A stretch of 38,993 nt of DNA, from assembly GCA_016462645.1 (NCBI GenBank), contig JAEMSX010000019.1, positions 1-38,993 of the forward strand, written 5' to 3'. Below are positions 15,353 to 25,609 of this stretch, piece by piece. The position numbers and the translations under genes are program-made. Position 1 is the first letter of the stretch. Every line of letters begins with the position of its first letter. Source of the DNA: Thermoleophilaceae bacterium. GTDB taxonomy: Bacteria; Actinomycetota; Thermoleophilia; Solirubrobacterales; JACPNS01. The notes under the pieces are model-generated. The model was not told the origin of the DNA. It worked only from the letters and a program-made list of their open reading frames with translations, and ran no database searches.

Positions 15353-16314
15353 TTGTTCTTCCCTGCTTGGTCGGCTGCCTGGGTCTGAGCGGCTTCAGAG
15401 GCGGCTTCGCTCGGAGCGCCCTTCTGGCCGGAAATCAGTTGCTGTTCTTCGCCAGAGGCGCGCTCGGCTGCGAGCGCTGCCATTGCCTGGTCGATCTCGA
15501 TCTGCTTGCCACCGAGCCAGCGCACGAAGAGACGCGGGTCGACGACGGTCACATTGGTGATCATGCTCGCGTAGTTGGTGCCGTTCACGACGGTGCCTGA
15601 GCCGGTGTAGAGGCCGGCCTTGTCTGCGCGAAGCCAGACTTTGTTGTCGTAGCCCGGCATTGCGGTGATCGAACCACCCAATTGCGGTACCCACCAGGCT
15701 GCCTCAGCGTCGGAGGAGGTGAAGTCGAGCAGAACGGTCACTCCGGCCGGGATCACCAGGTCGTTGTAGGAGTAGGTGTTCCACTTGGCGTTCTTGATGC
15801 CGCTGTAGTCGTAGCGCCAGAGGAACTGCTGCGCGTTCACGCGGATGCTGTAGGCCGGGCCCTTCGGGGCCTTGACGACGTGGGCGACCTTCAGGCCGGG
15901 CTGGCTGAAGGTGGTGACCTTGAAGTTTCCGGTGTTCGCGAGCGATTCTTCGGCCGAAACGGTCTTCGTGTAGGCGAAGCCGCCGATCACGACAAAAACG
16001 AGGAAGAGGACGCTTCCGGCGATCACGGCGCCCTTGGCGCTGGATTCGGCGGTGGCGGGAGCGTCGGCGTCCACTTCAGCGCGACCGGCGCCGAGCAGGG
16101 CCAGCGTGTAGCCGATCACGGTGATCAGGCCGACGATGAAGACGACGAGGAAGAGATCGAGCACGATCTGTGCGATCGGCGAGTTCGGCGAGTCCGGCCA
16201 CAGCGGCGTCGCGGAAGCGGTCTGCGGAAGCACGAACAACGCGGCTGCGGCGGCAGCGACGAAAAGCGAGCTGCGACGGGTCGAGAAGCGATTTGTGGGG
16301 GCCGGGATCTGCAA
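15349..16314 (-). CDS. COX2-like protein without a CuA site
   Basis: The product is 321 residues, starting at TTG 16314. It has a signal-like N-terminus, two membrane helices (about 47-75 and 95-115), a COX2-type cupredoxin domain and a hydrophilic Ala/Gln/Glu-rich tail. The aromatic segment QQFLWRYDY and the framework SDAEAAWWVP...GLYTGSG...YASM match canonical subunit II. Every CuA position except methionine is changed: His to Ala205, Cys to Gly240, Glu to Val242, Cys to Asn244, His to Tyr248; Met251 stays. The protein has no cysteine at all. Loss of CuA alone would fit a quinol oxidase, but the partner subunit also lacks its cofactors. The stop overlaps the partner start (GTGA). A TACAAT box lies nine bases before TTG. 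Confidence 0.87.
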   Translation of the reverse strand: MQIPAPTNRFSTRRSSLFVAAAAAALFVLPQTASATPLWPDSPNSPIAQIVLDLFLVVFIVGLITVIGYTLALLGAGRAEVDADAPATAESSAKGAVIAGSVLFLVFVVIGGFAYTKTVSAEESLANTGNFKVTTFSQPGLKVAHVVKAPKGPAYSIRVNAQQFLWRYDYSGIKNAKWNTYSYNDLVIPAGVTVLLDFTSSDAEAAWWVPQLGGSITAMPGYDNKVWLRADKAGLYTGSGTVVNGTNYASMITNVTVVDPRLFVRWLGGKQIEIDQAMAALAAERASGEEQQLISGQKGAPSEAASEAAQTQAADQAGKNK

Positions 16315-16323
16315 GGCGCGCGG

Positions 16324-16425
16324 ATTGTATCTATTCGTCAGACGGCCACACAGAATCGTGCGATTCGGCGCCGTCGTGAGCGCCCGCGCGGGCGTGCCCG
16401 TCGCGGCGGAGGCGATCTATATGAT
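16324..16425. promoter_or_regulatory. Divergent promoter region between COX2-like gene and UPF0104 gene
   Basis: TACAAT on the minus strand (16324-16329) lies nine bases before a TTG start, and TATGAT on the plus strand (16420-16425) lies nine bases before another TTG start. Neither gene has a convincing Shine-Dalgarno sequence. The pair suggests divergent, near-leaderless transcription. Confidence 0.42.
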
Positions 16426-16434
16426 CGCGAAATC

Positions 16435-17640
16435 TTGCCGGATTCCGAATCTCACCACGCCAAAGAACTCGAAGAGGCCGTCTCCGGCGTCATCGACGAG
16501 TTGGTCGATGAAGATATTGAAGAGGAAGGTGAGGATCAGGTCGAACAGGCCTGGGAGGTCTTCAAGACCCAGTTCTTCAGCCGGCGCACTCTGTTCATAG
16601 CGGTCGCATTCATCGTGCTCGTGCTGGCGTTTCTCTACGGCGTGCTGCCCCAGCTTCCGGGACTGCAGGACAGTTTGGAGAAGGTTCGCGACGACGGTGA
16701 TCGCACGTGGCTTGCGGTCGCCTTCTGCATGGAGCTGCTCTCGTATGCCTCGTACATCTGGCTCTTTCGCGCGGTGTTCATCGAGAAGATCCCGGTGATC
16801 GGGTGGCTCGGCAGCTATCGGATCTCGATGGCCGGAGTTGCCGCGACGCGTCTGTTCGGAGCCGCCGGAGCCGGCGGCATCGCGTTGACCTTCTGGGCGG
16901 TGCGCAAGGCGGGGATGGGGCGCCGCATGTCGGTCAGCTATCTCGTCGCGTTCTACGTGATCCTCTACGGCATCTTCATGATCGCGCTGGTTGTCGACGG
17001 CATTCTGCTGCGCACAGGGGCGATTCCGGGCACGGCGCCGTTCGGCGTCACCGTGATCCCGGCGATCTTCGGCGGTCTCGTGGCGGCGGTGTTCCTGCTG
17101 GCGCTACTCGTCCCCGGAAACCTTGAGCGGCTCGCCGCCCGCTGGTCCACCGGTCGCGGGCGCGCGGCGAACATCGCGCGCAAGCTCGCCGCGGTGCCGG
17201 CATTGATCGGCCAGGGGACGCGCGTCGGCTTCACACTGGTCCGCAAGGGCGACATCGGACTGCTCGGGGCGTTCGGTTGGTGGGCGTTCGACATCGCGAC
17301 GCTCTGGGCGTGCTTCAAGGCGTTCGGCGATTCACCGACGCTCGGTGTGCTGATCATGGGCTACTTCGTGGGAATGATCGCGAACATCATTCCCACACCC
17401 GGCGGCGTCGGAGCGGTCGAGGGCGGCATGATCGGCACCTACGCGGCATTCGGCGTTCCGATCGGGAACGCGACGGCGGCGGTGCTCGCATACCGCGTGT
17501 TCGCCTTTCTGATGCCGACCATCCCGGGCGTGATCGCGTTCATCAGACTGCGCGGAACGGTCGCCGACTGGCGCCCGGAAGGCGCTACTATACAAAGTGA
17601 AGTGACCCCGGCGAACGTTCCTGATCCGCCGCCGGCCTGA
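16435..17640 (+). CDS. UPF0104 / lysylphosphatidylglycerol synthase-like membrane protein
   Basis: The product is 401 residues from TTG 16435; no ATG or GTG exists in this frame near the start. A very acidic N-terminus (DELVDEDIEEEGEDQVEQ) precedes about eight membrane helices. The motif IPTPGGVGAVEGGMIGTYAAFGVP near the C-terminal third is the hallmark of the YbhN/AglD/MprF-type membrane domain. The C-terminal catalytic domain of MprF is absent, so aminoacyl transfer is not expected. Members act in lipid or polyprenyl-linked sugar movement, but the substrate here is unknown. A TATGAT box precedes the start by nine bases. The gene is divergent from the COX2-like gene and followed closely by trxB. 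Confidence 0.82.
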   Translation: MPDSESHHAKELEEAVSGVIDELVDEDIEEEGEDQVEQAWEVFKTQFFSRRTLFIAVAFIVLVLAFLYGVLPQLPGLQDSLEKVRDDGDRTWLAVAFCMELLSYASYIWLFRAVFIEKIPVIGWLGSYRISMAGVAATRLFGAAGAGGIALTFWAVRKAGMGRRMSVSYLVAFYVILYGIFMIALVVDGILLRTGAIPGTAPFGVTVIPAIFGGLVAAVFLLALLVPGNLERLAARWSTGRGRAANIARKLAAVPALIGQGTRVGFTLVRKGDIGLLGAFGWWAFDIATLWACFKAFGDSPTLGVLIMGYFVGMIANIIPTPGGVGAVEGGMIGTYAAFGVPIGNATAAVLAYRVFAFLMPTIPGVIAFIRLRGTVADWRPEGATIQSEVTPANVPDPPPA

Positions 17641-17671
17641 GACCGTAAGACCTGGCGTGGAGGCCAAAAAA

Positions 17672-18619
17672 ATGAGTGACAACCAGTACGAGATCGCAAT
17701 CGTCGGAGCCGGCCCCGCCGGACTTTCGGCAGCCTTGTACGCCGGCCGCTCGATGGTCAAGACGATCGTGCTCGAGCGCGGTGCGACGGGCGGTCAGCTC
17801 TGGAACACCGCTGAGGTCGACAACTTTCCCGGTCTGCCGGACACAACCGGGCCGGAGCTGGCGCAGCGCTTCGAAGAACACGCCAAGAAGTTCGGCGCGG
17901 AGTTCGTGTACGGCAACGTGACGAAGATTGCTCGCGAGGGCGACGGCTTTCTGCTCACCACCGACGATGAGACCACGTACCACGCCGACGCTGTGATCGT
18001 GACCGTCGGTGGCGAGGCGCGGAAGCTCGGAGTCCCCGGCGAGGAGGAGCTCTCCGGCATGGGCGTCTCCTACTGCGCTGTCTGCGACGGCGCGTTCTTC
18101 AAGGACGTTCCGATCGCGGTCGTCGGTGGCGGCGACTCGGCGCTTGAAGAGGGCGAGTACCTCACGCGCTTCGGTTCGAAGGTCTACCTGATCCACCGCC
18201 GTGACAAGTTCCGCGCGTCCCCGTCGCTCGTCGAGCACTTTGACGCGAGCGACAAGACCGAAAAGGTGCTCAATTCCGTCGTCGAGGAGATCGTCGGGGA
18301 TGGCAAGGTGACCGGTTTGCGCGTCAAGAACACCGAGACGGGCGAGGTCAGAGAGCTCGCGGTGGACGCGGTCTTCCCGTTCGTCGGATTCACGCCGCAC
18401 TCGGCGATCTTTGACGGCGACCTCGTTGAGACCGATGAGAGCGGACACATCCTCACGGACCAGAAGATGGAAACGAAGACTCCCGGATTGTTCGCGGCCG
18501 GCGACGTTCGCTCGCAGTTCACGAGGCAGATCTCAAACGCAGTCGGCGACGCAACGATTGCGGCGCTGGCAGCAGCAGCACACGTCACCGAAGTCAAGCG
18601 CGCGGCAACGCCCGCCTGA
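17672..18619 (+). CDS. trxB: Thioredoxin-disulfide reductase
   Basis: This 315-residue flavoprotein starts at ATG 17672, supported by GGAGG eight bases upstream; the earlier GTG 17657 would remove that spacing. The FAD-binding motif is IVGAGPAGLSAALYAGR. The redox-active disulfide is Cys135/Cys138 (SYCAVCDG). The NADPH site has GGGDSALEEGEYL and HRRDKFRA. The C-terminal FAD motif is TPGLFAAGDVR. It passes electrons from NADPH to thioredoxin in the cytoplasm. No thioredoxin gene follows; the next gene is on the opposite strand. TATACA at about 17590, inside the end of the upstream gene, may be its own promoter. Confidence 0.97.
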   Translation: MSDNQYEIAIVGAGPAGLSAALYAGRSMVKTIVLERGATGGQLWNTAEVDNFPGLPDTTGPELAQRFEEHAKKFGAEFVYGNVTKIAREGDGFLLTTDDETTYHADAVIVTVGGEARKLGVPGEEELSGMGVSYCAVCDGAFFKDVPIAVVGGGDSALEEGEYLTRFGSKVYLIHRRDKFRASPSLVEHFDASDKTEKVLNSVVEEIVGDGKVTGLRVKNTETGEVRELAVDAVFPFVGFTPHSAIFDGDLVETDESGHILTDQKMETKTPGLFAAGDVRSQFTRQISNAVGDATIAALAAAAHVTEVKRAATPA

Positions 18620-18632
18620 TCGGAAACGTTCT

Positions 18633-19358
18633 TCAGTAGCCGGGATACGGCGGCTGCGGCGGGTAGCCGTACTGCTGCGGCTGCGGCGCGTATGGCTGCG
18701 GCTGCGGGTAAGGCTGCGGCGCGAACTGCTGCGGGTACTGCTGCGGGAACTGCGGGTAAGGAGCCGGGTACTGCGGCTGCGGCGGGTACGGCTGCATCGG
18801 CATCGCATACTGCGGCTGTTGCGCCATCAGCGTGACGAAGGCGACATATTGCTGCATCGGCATCGGCGGCGGCATGAAGCCCTGCATCTGCGGCTGGACC
18901 GCGAAGGGCGGCGCCGAGTAGAACGGAAAGGTCGTCGGCTGCACGCCGTAAGCGTGCGGGCCTGCCTGGATCGGCTGCGGGCTGAGCGACTGGCCGGGGA
19001 TGATCGGCGCGACCTGAAGGGCGGCTTGGAGCGACGCGTTGGTTGGCAGTGCGATCAACGGGGTCACCGGTCGGCGTCGGCGCACCGGGGCCACGGGAAT
19101 CTGCGCACTGGTCGGCAGCGGCTGCTGTTCGCCGCCACGCTGGGCCACCGGGTCAGGGTGGCGGACCGACTCGCCCTGCATGACGGGAGGAACCAGTGAA
19201 AGCAGTGGTGTGTCGCCGACCGGCGTGACCGGCGCGAAGCCGGCCACGGGCGTCGCCGGACGCGGCGCCTGGGGTGCTGCTGGTTCGTTTGGCAGTGCCT
19301 GCATGAAAGTTCTGGGTTGATTCTGACTCAGTGGGCGCAGGAGTGCGCCGTCCTGCAA
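18633..19358 (-). CDS. Pro/Gln/Tyr-rich low-complexity protein
   Basis: The product is 241 residues. The start is TTG 19358, preceded at a seven-base spacing by AGGAGGT (19366-19372), one of the strongest Shine-Dalgarno sequences in the window. ATG 19304 has none. The N-terminal two thirds are Pro/Ala/Gln-rich with a basic patch ([10 protein letters not shown]). The last 80 residues are nearly all Pro, Gln and Tyr, with units such as PQPYP and QPQPY. No signal peptide or membrane helix is visible, so it is probably cytoplasmic and disordered. Such Tyr/Gln-rich tails can drive condensate formation or bind proline-recognising partners; that is speculation. It is convergent with trxB. Confidence 0.72.
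   Translation of the reverse strand: MQDGALLRPLSQNQPRTFMQALPNEPAAPQAPRPATPVAGFAPVTPVGDTPLLSLVPPVMQGESVRHPDPVAQRGGEQQPLPTSAQIPVAPVRRRRPVTPLIALPTNASLQAALQVAPIIPGQSLSPQPIQAGPHAYGVQPTTFPFYSAPPFAVQPQMQGFMPPPMPMQQYVAFVTLMAQQPQYAMPMQPYPPQPQYPAPYPQFPQQYPQQFAPQPYPQPQPYAPQPQQYGYPPQPPYPGY
18645..18830. repeat. Degenerate CTGCGG-type coding repeats
   Basis: Many imperfect copies of CTGCGG with GGGTA insertions encode the Pro/Gln/Tyr tail. The array is irregular and without unique spacers, so it is a low-complexity coding tract prone to length change rather than a CRISPR. Confidence 0.7.
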
Positions 19359-19449
19359 AGTTTCGACCTCCTGGACAGTTCGGTTTAGCCAGCGGGAGCA
19401 GGAATGCGCGGCTGGCTGCGATCGGCCTGCGTATAGGATTCGGCCGAAC

Positions 19450-22302
<2,853 letters not shown>

Positions 22303-22309
22303 CGCGCGG

Positions 22310-24847
22310 CTACTCGTAGCTGAGCGCGTCGATGACGTTCATCTTCGCGGCGCGGCGGGCCGGCGGGATGGCGGCGAGGATTCCGGCCACCACCGAGAGG
22401 ATCGCGACGGTCACGATCACCGCGACCGGCGGGTGGAACTCGGCGTGAGTTTCGCCGGACGCGATGCCGCGGACGAATGCCCAGCCGAGCGCCATGCCGA
22501 CGACCAGCCCGAGCGCGGATCCGGCCGCGGTGATCAGCAGCGACTCGGAGACGATCATTCGACGGATCTGCCAACGGCTTGATCCGATCGCTCGCAGCAG
22601 ACCGATCTCGCGCGTGCGCTCAAGCACGCTCATCAGCAGCGTGTTGACCACGCCGAGCAGGCTGACGAGGATCGCGACGGCCATGATCACGTAGAAGATC
22701 GCGAAGACCTGGTTGGTCTGGTCCTTGATCCGCTGCTTGACCTGTTCGTTCGAGAGCGACTGGAACGCGGGGTAGTTGTTCTTGAGCAGCGTGTCGATCT
22801 GTTCGCCCAGCGCGCCACGTTGTTCGGGCGTCTTCGCGATTGCGAGGATCTGCGAGAAGCCGGTCCCGCCGTACAGCGCGTCGAAATTGTCGAGCGACAT
22901 CACGATCGACGAGGCCTCGGCGGAGTTGCCCTTCACGAGCGCCGCAACCTTCAGGCGCTTCGATCCGCGCGGCCCTTCGAGCGCGAGTGTGTCGCCGACA
23001 GCGAGCTTCTTCTGCTTGGCGAAGAACGCCGGGAGCGTCAGGCTGTCCCTGGCGAGTGCGGCGTTGACGTCCGGGACGGCGCCGGGGGAGTACTCGGGAG
23101 TCGCGAACTGTTCGTGGGTGGCGGGATCGATCGCGTAGACGGCCTGGTTCTTCGCCACGCCATCGGCGACGAAGAGTGTCTTCACGCCCGTCGCGGGCCC
23201 TGCGGCGGGCAGCGCACGGACCTGATCGAGCGCCGACTCTGCGATCGCGGCCTGCGGGCCACCCTGAGCACCGCGCGGCTGAATCGTGAAGTCGGTCTTC
23301 AGTTCCTTGTCGAGGTCGTCGGAGATCGTGCCGATGAAGCTCGAGCCGATGCTGCCGATGGCGGCGACCAACGCGACGCCGATCATCAGTCCCGAAGCGG
23401 TTGAGGCCGTACGTGTGGGGTTGGCGCGCGCGTTGTCGGCAGCGATCCGACCCTCGACCGGGGTTAGCCTGCGCAACGGCCAGGCCATGCCGCGAACCAG
23501 CATCGGAACCACGACCGGGCCGATCATGATCACTCCGCTGAAGAGGAAGATCACCCCGAAGACTCCGGCAAGGATGATCGGGAGCGGCGTGTCGGAGGAC
23601 GCCGCGAGCGTGAACACTCCGAGCAGCCCGACCACCGTGAGCACGCTGCCGACAGTCAGCCTGCGGCCCAGGCGCAGCGGCTGGCTGCGGTGTTCCACGA
23701 GCACGGCCTGGATCGGTGGGATGCGGCTGGCGCGGATCGCGGGGCGCAGTGCGCCGAGCACGGTTGCGCCGACCCCGAGGATCGGCGCGACGATGAATGC
23801 GACGGGCGGGTACGTGATGGTGCCGATCGGGAATCCGACATTCGAGACGAGCCAGACCATCAGTCGCGTGAGCAGCAGACCGATCGCCACTCCGAGCAGC
23901 GCACCGAGCGCACCGAGTATCAGTGCTTCAAGCAGGATCATCCGGCGGATCAACTTGCGCGATGCGCCGAGTGTGCGCAGCATGCCGATCTCGCGCAGCC
24001 GCTGGGCGACGGTCATGTTGAAGGAGTTGAGGATCAGGAAGCCGCCGACGAACAGGCTCATGGCGGCGAAGAAGTAAAGGATGATGTTGAAGCCCTGGAT
24101 CTGGCTGTTGATCTCGTCGGCGATGTCGCTGGGGGTGTTGACCTGGATTCCGGCCGGGACGATCGCCTCGATCTCCTTGCTCACGGCGGCGACGCTGCGG
24201 CCGCTTGCGACCTTCACGTCAATCTCGGAGAAGCCACGTGGGATGTCGAAGTATTCGCGGGCGTACTTCATGTCCATCGCGGCAAAGCCCTGGCCACCGA
24301 AATTGACGCCGCTTCCGATCTGGAACAGTCCTGAGATCTTCAACGGCCGCACGCCCGTCGAGGTCGCGAACTTGACCGTGTCGCCGACCTTGATCTTGTT
24401 GTTCTCGGCAAATGACGCGTCGAGTTGCAACTGGTCGCCGACGAGGTCGTCTGCGCCGGACACGGTCTTGGCGCCGGCGAGATCTGGATCGCCCGGGCGC
24501 ACGCCGCTGACGAAGACCTGGTCCTTCTGGCTGGGCTCGGCGGTGCCGTTCCTGATCAGAACCATCGTCGTGCCGACCGACGGCACGGCCACTGAGACCC
24601 CGTCGACCTTCTGGATCTTCGGGAGCAGCGACTCGTTCAGCGTGCCCTGACCGTTGGCGCCGGCGCTCACCGCAAGATCGGTGTCGCCGTAGACCGACGA
24701 GAACAGCTCGTCGAAGGTCGAGACGATCGTCTGCGACAGCGAGAGCACTGAAAAGAACAGCGCCACGCCCAGCACGATGCCGAGTCCGTTGAGTACGGCG
24801 CGACCCTTGCGCGCGCTGACACTGCGCCAGGCGAGCGAGCGAATCAC
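22310..24847 (-). CDS. MacB/FtsX-type ABC transporter permease
   Basis: This 845-residue permease has an N-terminal membrane helix (about 20-40), a large extracytoplasmic domain (about 45-255), a first FtsX-type three-helix domain (about 260-380), a middle membrane region, a second extracytoplasmic domain, and a C-terminal FtsX domain (about 715-840, VVNTLLMSVLERTREIGLLRAIGSS). The doubled FtsX layout is typical of the long permeases that pair with LolD/MacB-like ATPases and act as mechanotransmitters rather than classic substrate channels. The start is GTG 24847, three bases after the ATPase stop. The substrate or partner is unknown. Confidence 0.93.
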   Translation of the reverse strand: MIRSLAWRSVSARKGRAVLNGLGIVLGVALFFSVLSLSQTIVSTFDELFSSVYGDTDLAVSAGANGQGTLNESLLPKIQKVDGVSVAVPSVGTTMVLIRNGTAEPSQKDQVFVSGVRPGDPDLAGAKTVSGADDLVGDQLQLDASFAENNKIKVGDTVKFATSTGVRPLKISGLFQIGSGVNFGGQGFAAMDMKYAREYFDIPRGFSEIDVKVASGRSVAAVSKEIEAIVPAGIQVNTPSDIADEINSQIQGFNIILYFFAAMSLFVGGFLILNSFNMTVAQRLREIGMLRTLGASRKLIRRMILLEALILGALGALLGVAIGLLLTRLMVWLVSNVGFPIGTITYPPVAFIVAPILGVGATVLGALRPAIRASRIPPIQAVLVEHRSQPLRLGRRLTVGSVLTVVGLLGVFTLAASSDTPLPIILAGVFGVIFLFSGVIMIGPVVVPMLVRGMAWPLRRLTPVEGRIAADNARANPTRTASTASGLMIGVALVAAIGSIGSSFIGTISDDLDKELKTDFTIQPRGAQGGPQAAIAESALDQVRALPAAGPATGVKTLFVADGVAKNQAVYAIDPATHEQFATPEYSPGAVPDVNAALARDSLTLPAFFAKQKKLAVGDTLALEGPRGSKRLKVAALVKGNSAEASSIVMSLDNFDALYGGTGFSQILAIAKTPEQRGALGEQIDTLLKNNYPAFQSLSNEQVKQRIKDQTNQVFAIFYVIMAVAILVSLLGVVNTLLMSVLERTREIGLLRAIGSSRWQIRRMIVSESLLITAAGSALGLVVGMALGWAFVRGIASGETHAEFHPPVAVIVTVAILSVVAGILAAIPPARRAAKMNVIDALSYE

Positions 24848-24850
24848 CGG

Positions 24851-25594
24851 TTACGCCGCCTGTTCGAGACCGGCGAAGAACTCGATGATGCGATTCGAAT
24901 CGCCACCGGCGACCTCACCGGCGATCAGTCCGTCGCGCAGGAAGACGACGCGCCCGGCGCGGCTGGCGGCCACCGCGTCGTGGGTCACCATCATGATCGT
25001 GTGCCCGGCCTTCTGCTGCACGTCGCGCAGCATGTCGAGCACGGCGGCGCCGTTCTTGGAATCGAGGTTTCCGGTCGGCTCGTCGGCGAGCAGCAGTGCA
25101 GGGTTGCGCATCAGCGAGCGCGCGACGGAGACGCGCTGCTGCTCGCCGCCCGAGAGCTGCGAAGGAAGGTGCTTCGCGCGGTCCGAGAGGCCGACCAGCT
25201 CAAGCAGCTCGGCCGATCGCGGCTTGAGCGCCGAGGTCTTCTCGCCGGCGACCATTGAAGGGAGCATCACGTTCTCCTCGGCGGTCATCGTCGGCAACAG
25301 GTTGAAGAACTGGAAGATGAAGCCGATCGAATCGCGGCGCAGCAGCGTCAGCTCTTCCTCGTTCATGCCGCCGATCTCTTTGCCGTCAATCGCGACGCTG
25401 CCTTCGCTGTAGGTCTCGAGCGCGCCGAGGATGTGCATCAACGTGCTCTTGCCTGATCCGGACGGGCCCATCACGGCTACGAAGTCGCCACGTTCGATCG
25501 TCAGGTCGATGCCTTTGAGCGCATCAACCGAGGTTTCGCCAGACTCGTAACGCTTCGTCAGGCCGGAGACTTGGACGGCGGGAGAATCACTCAT
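24851..25594 (-). CDS. LolD/MacB-type ABC transporter ATP-binding protein
   Basis: This 247-residue ATPase has Walker A GPSGSGKSTL, the Q-loop FIFQFFNLLPTMTAEENVMLP, signature LSGGEQQRVSVARSLM, Walker B LLLADEPTGNLDS and switch histidine in MMVTHDAVAA. The combination NLLP...ENV and DEPTGNLD is diagnostic of the MacB/LolD/FtsE group. It forms a complex with the permease encoded three bases downstream. The start is ATG 25594. TAGGCT lies eight bases upstream and no Shine-Dalgarno sequence is present, so this is the likely first gene of a leaderless two-gene transcript. Confidence 0.96.
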   Translation of the reverse strand: MSDSPAVQVSGLTKRYESGETSVDALKGIDLTIERGDFVAVMGPSGSGKSTLMHILGALETYSEGSVAIDGKEIGGMNEEELTLLRRDSIGFIFQFFNLLPTMTAEENVMLPSMVAGEKTSALKPRSAELLELVGLSDRAKHLPSQLSGGEQQRVSVARSLMRNPALLLADEPTGNLDSKNGAAVLDMLRDVQQKAGHTIMMVTHDAVAASRAGRVVFLRDGLIAGEVAGGDSNRIIEFFAGLEQAA

Positions 25595-25609
25595 GGCCGC
25601 GCAGCCTAG

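Noticed and set aside
13628-16314. Reading the second COX1/COX2 pair as pseudogenes
   Set aside because: Both frames are intact, full length, tightly coupled, and keep framework motifs; decay would be expected to break these as readily as ligand sites.
13628-16314. Reading the second pair as a quinol oxidase or nitric oxide reductase
   Set aside because: Those enzymes keep the six histidines in subunit I; here five canonical positions are lost.
18645-18830. Repeat array resembling a CRISPR
   Set aside because: Units are short and irregular, lack unique spacers, and lie in a coding frame for Pro/Gln/Tyr repeats.
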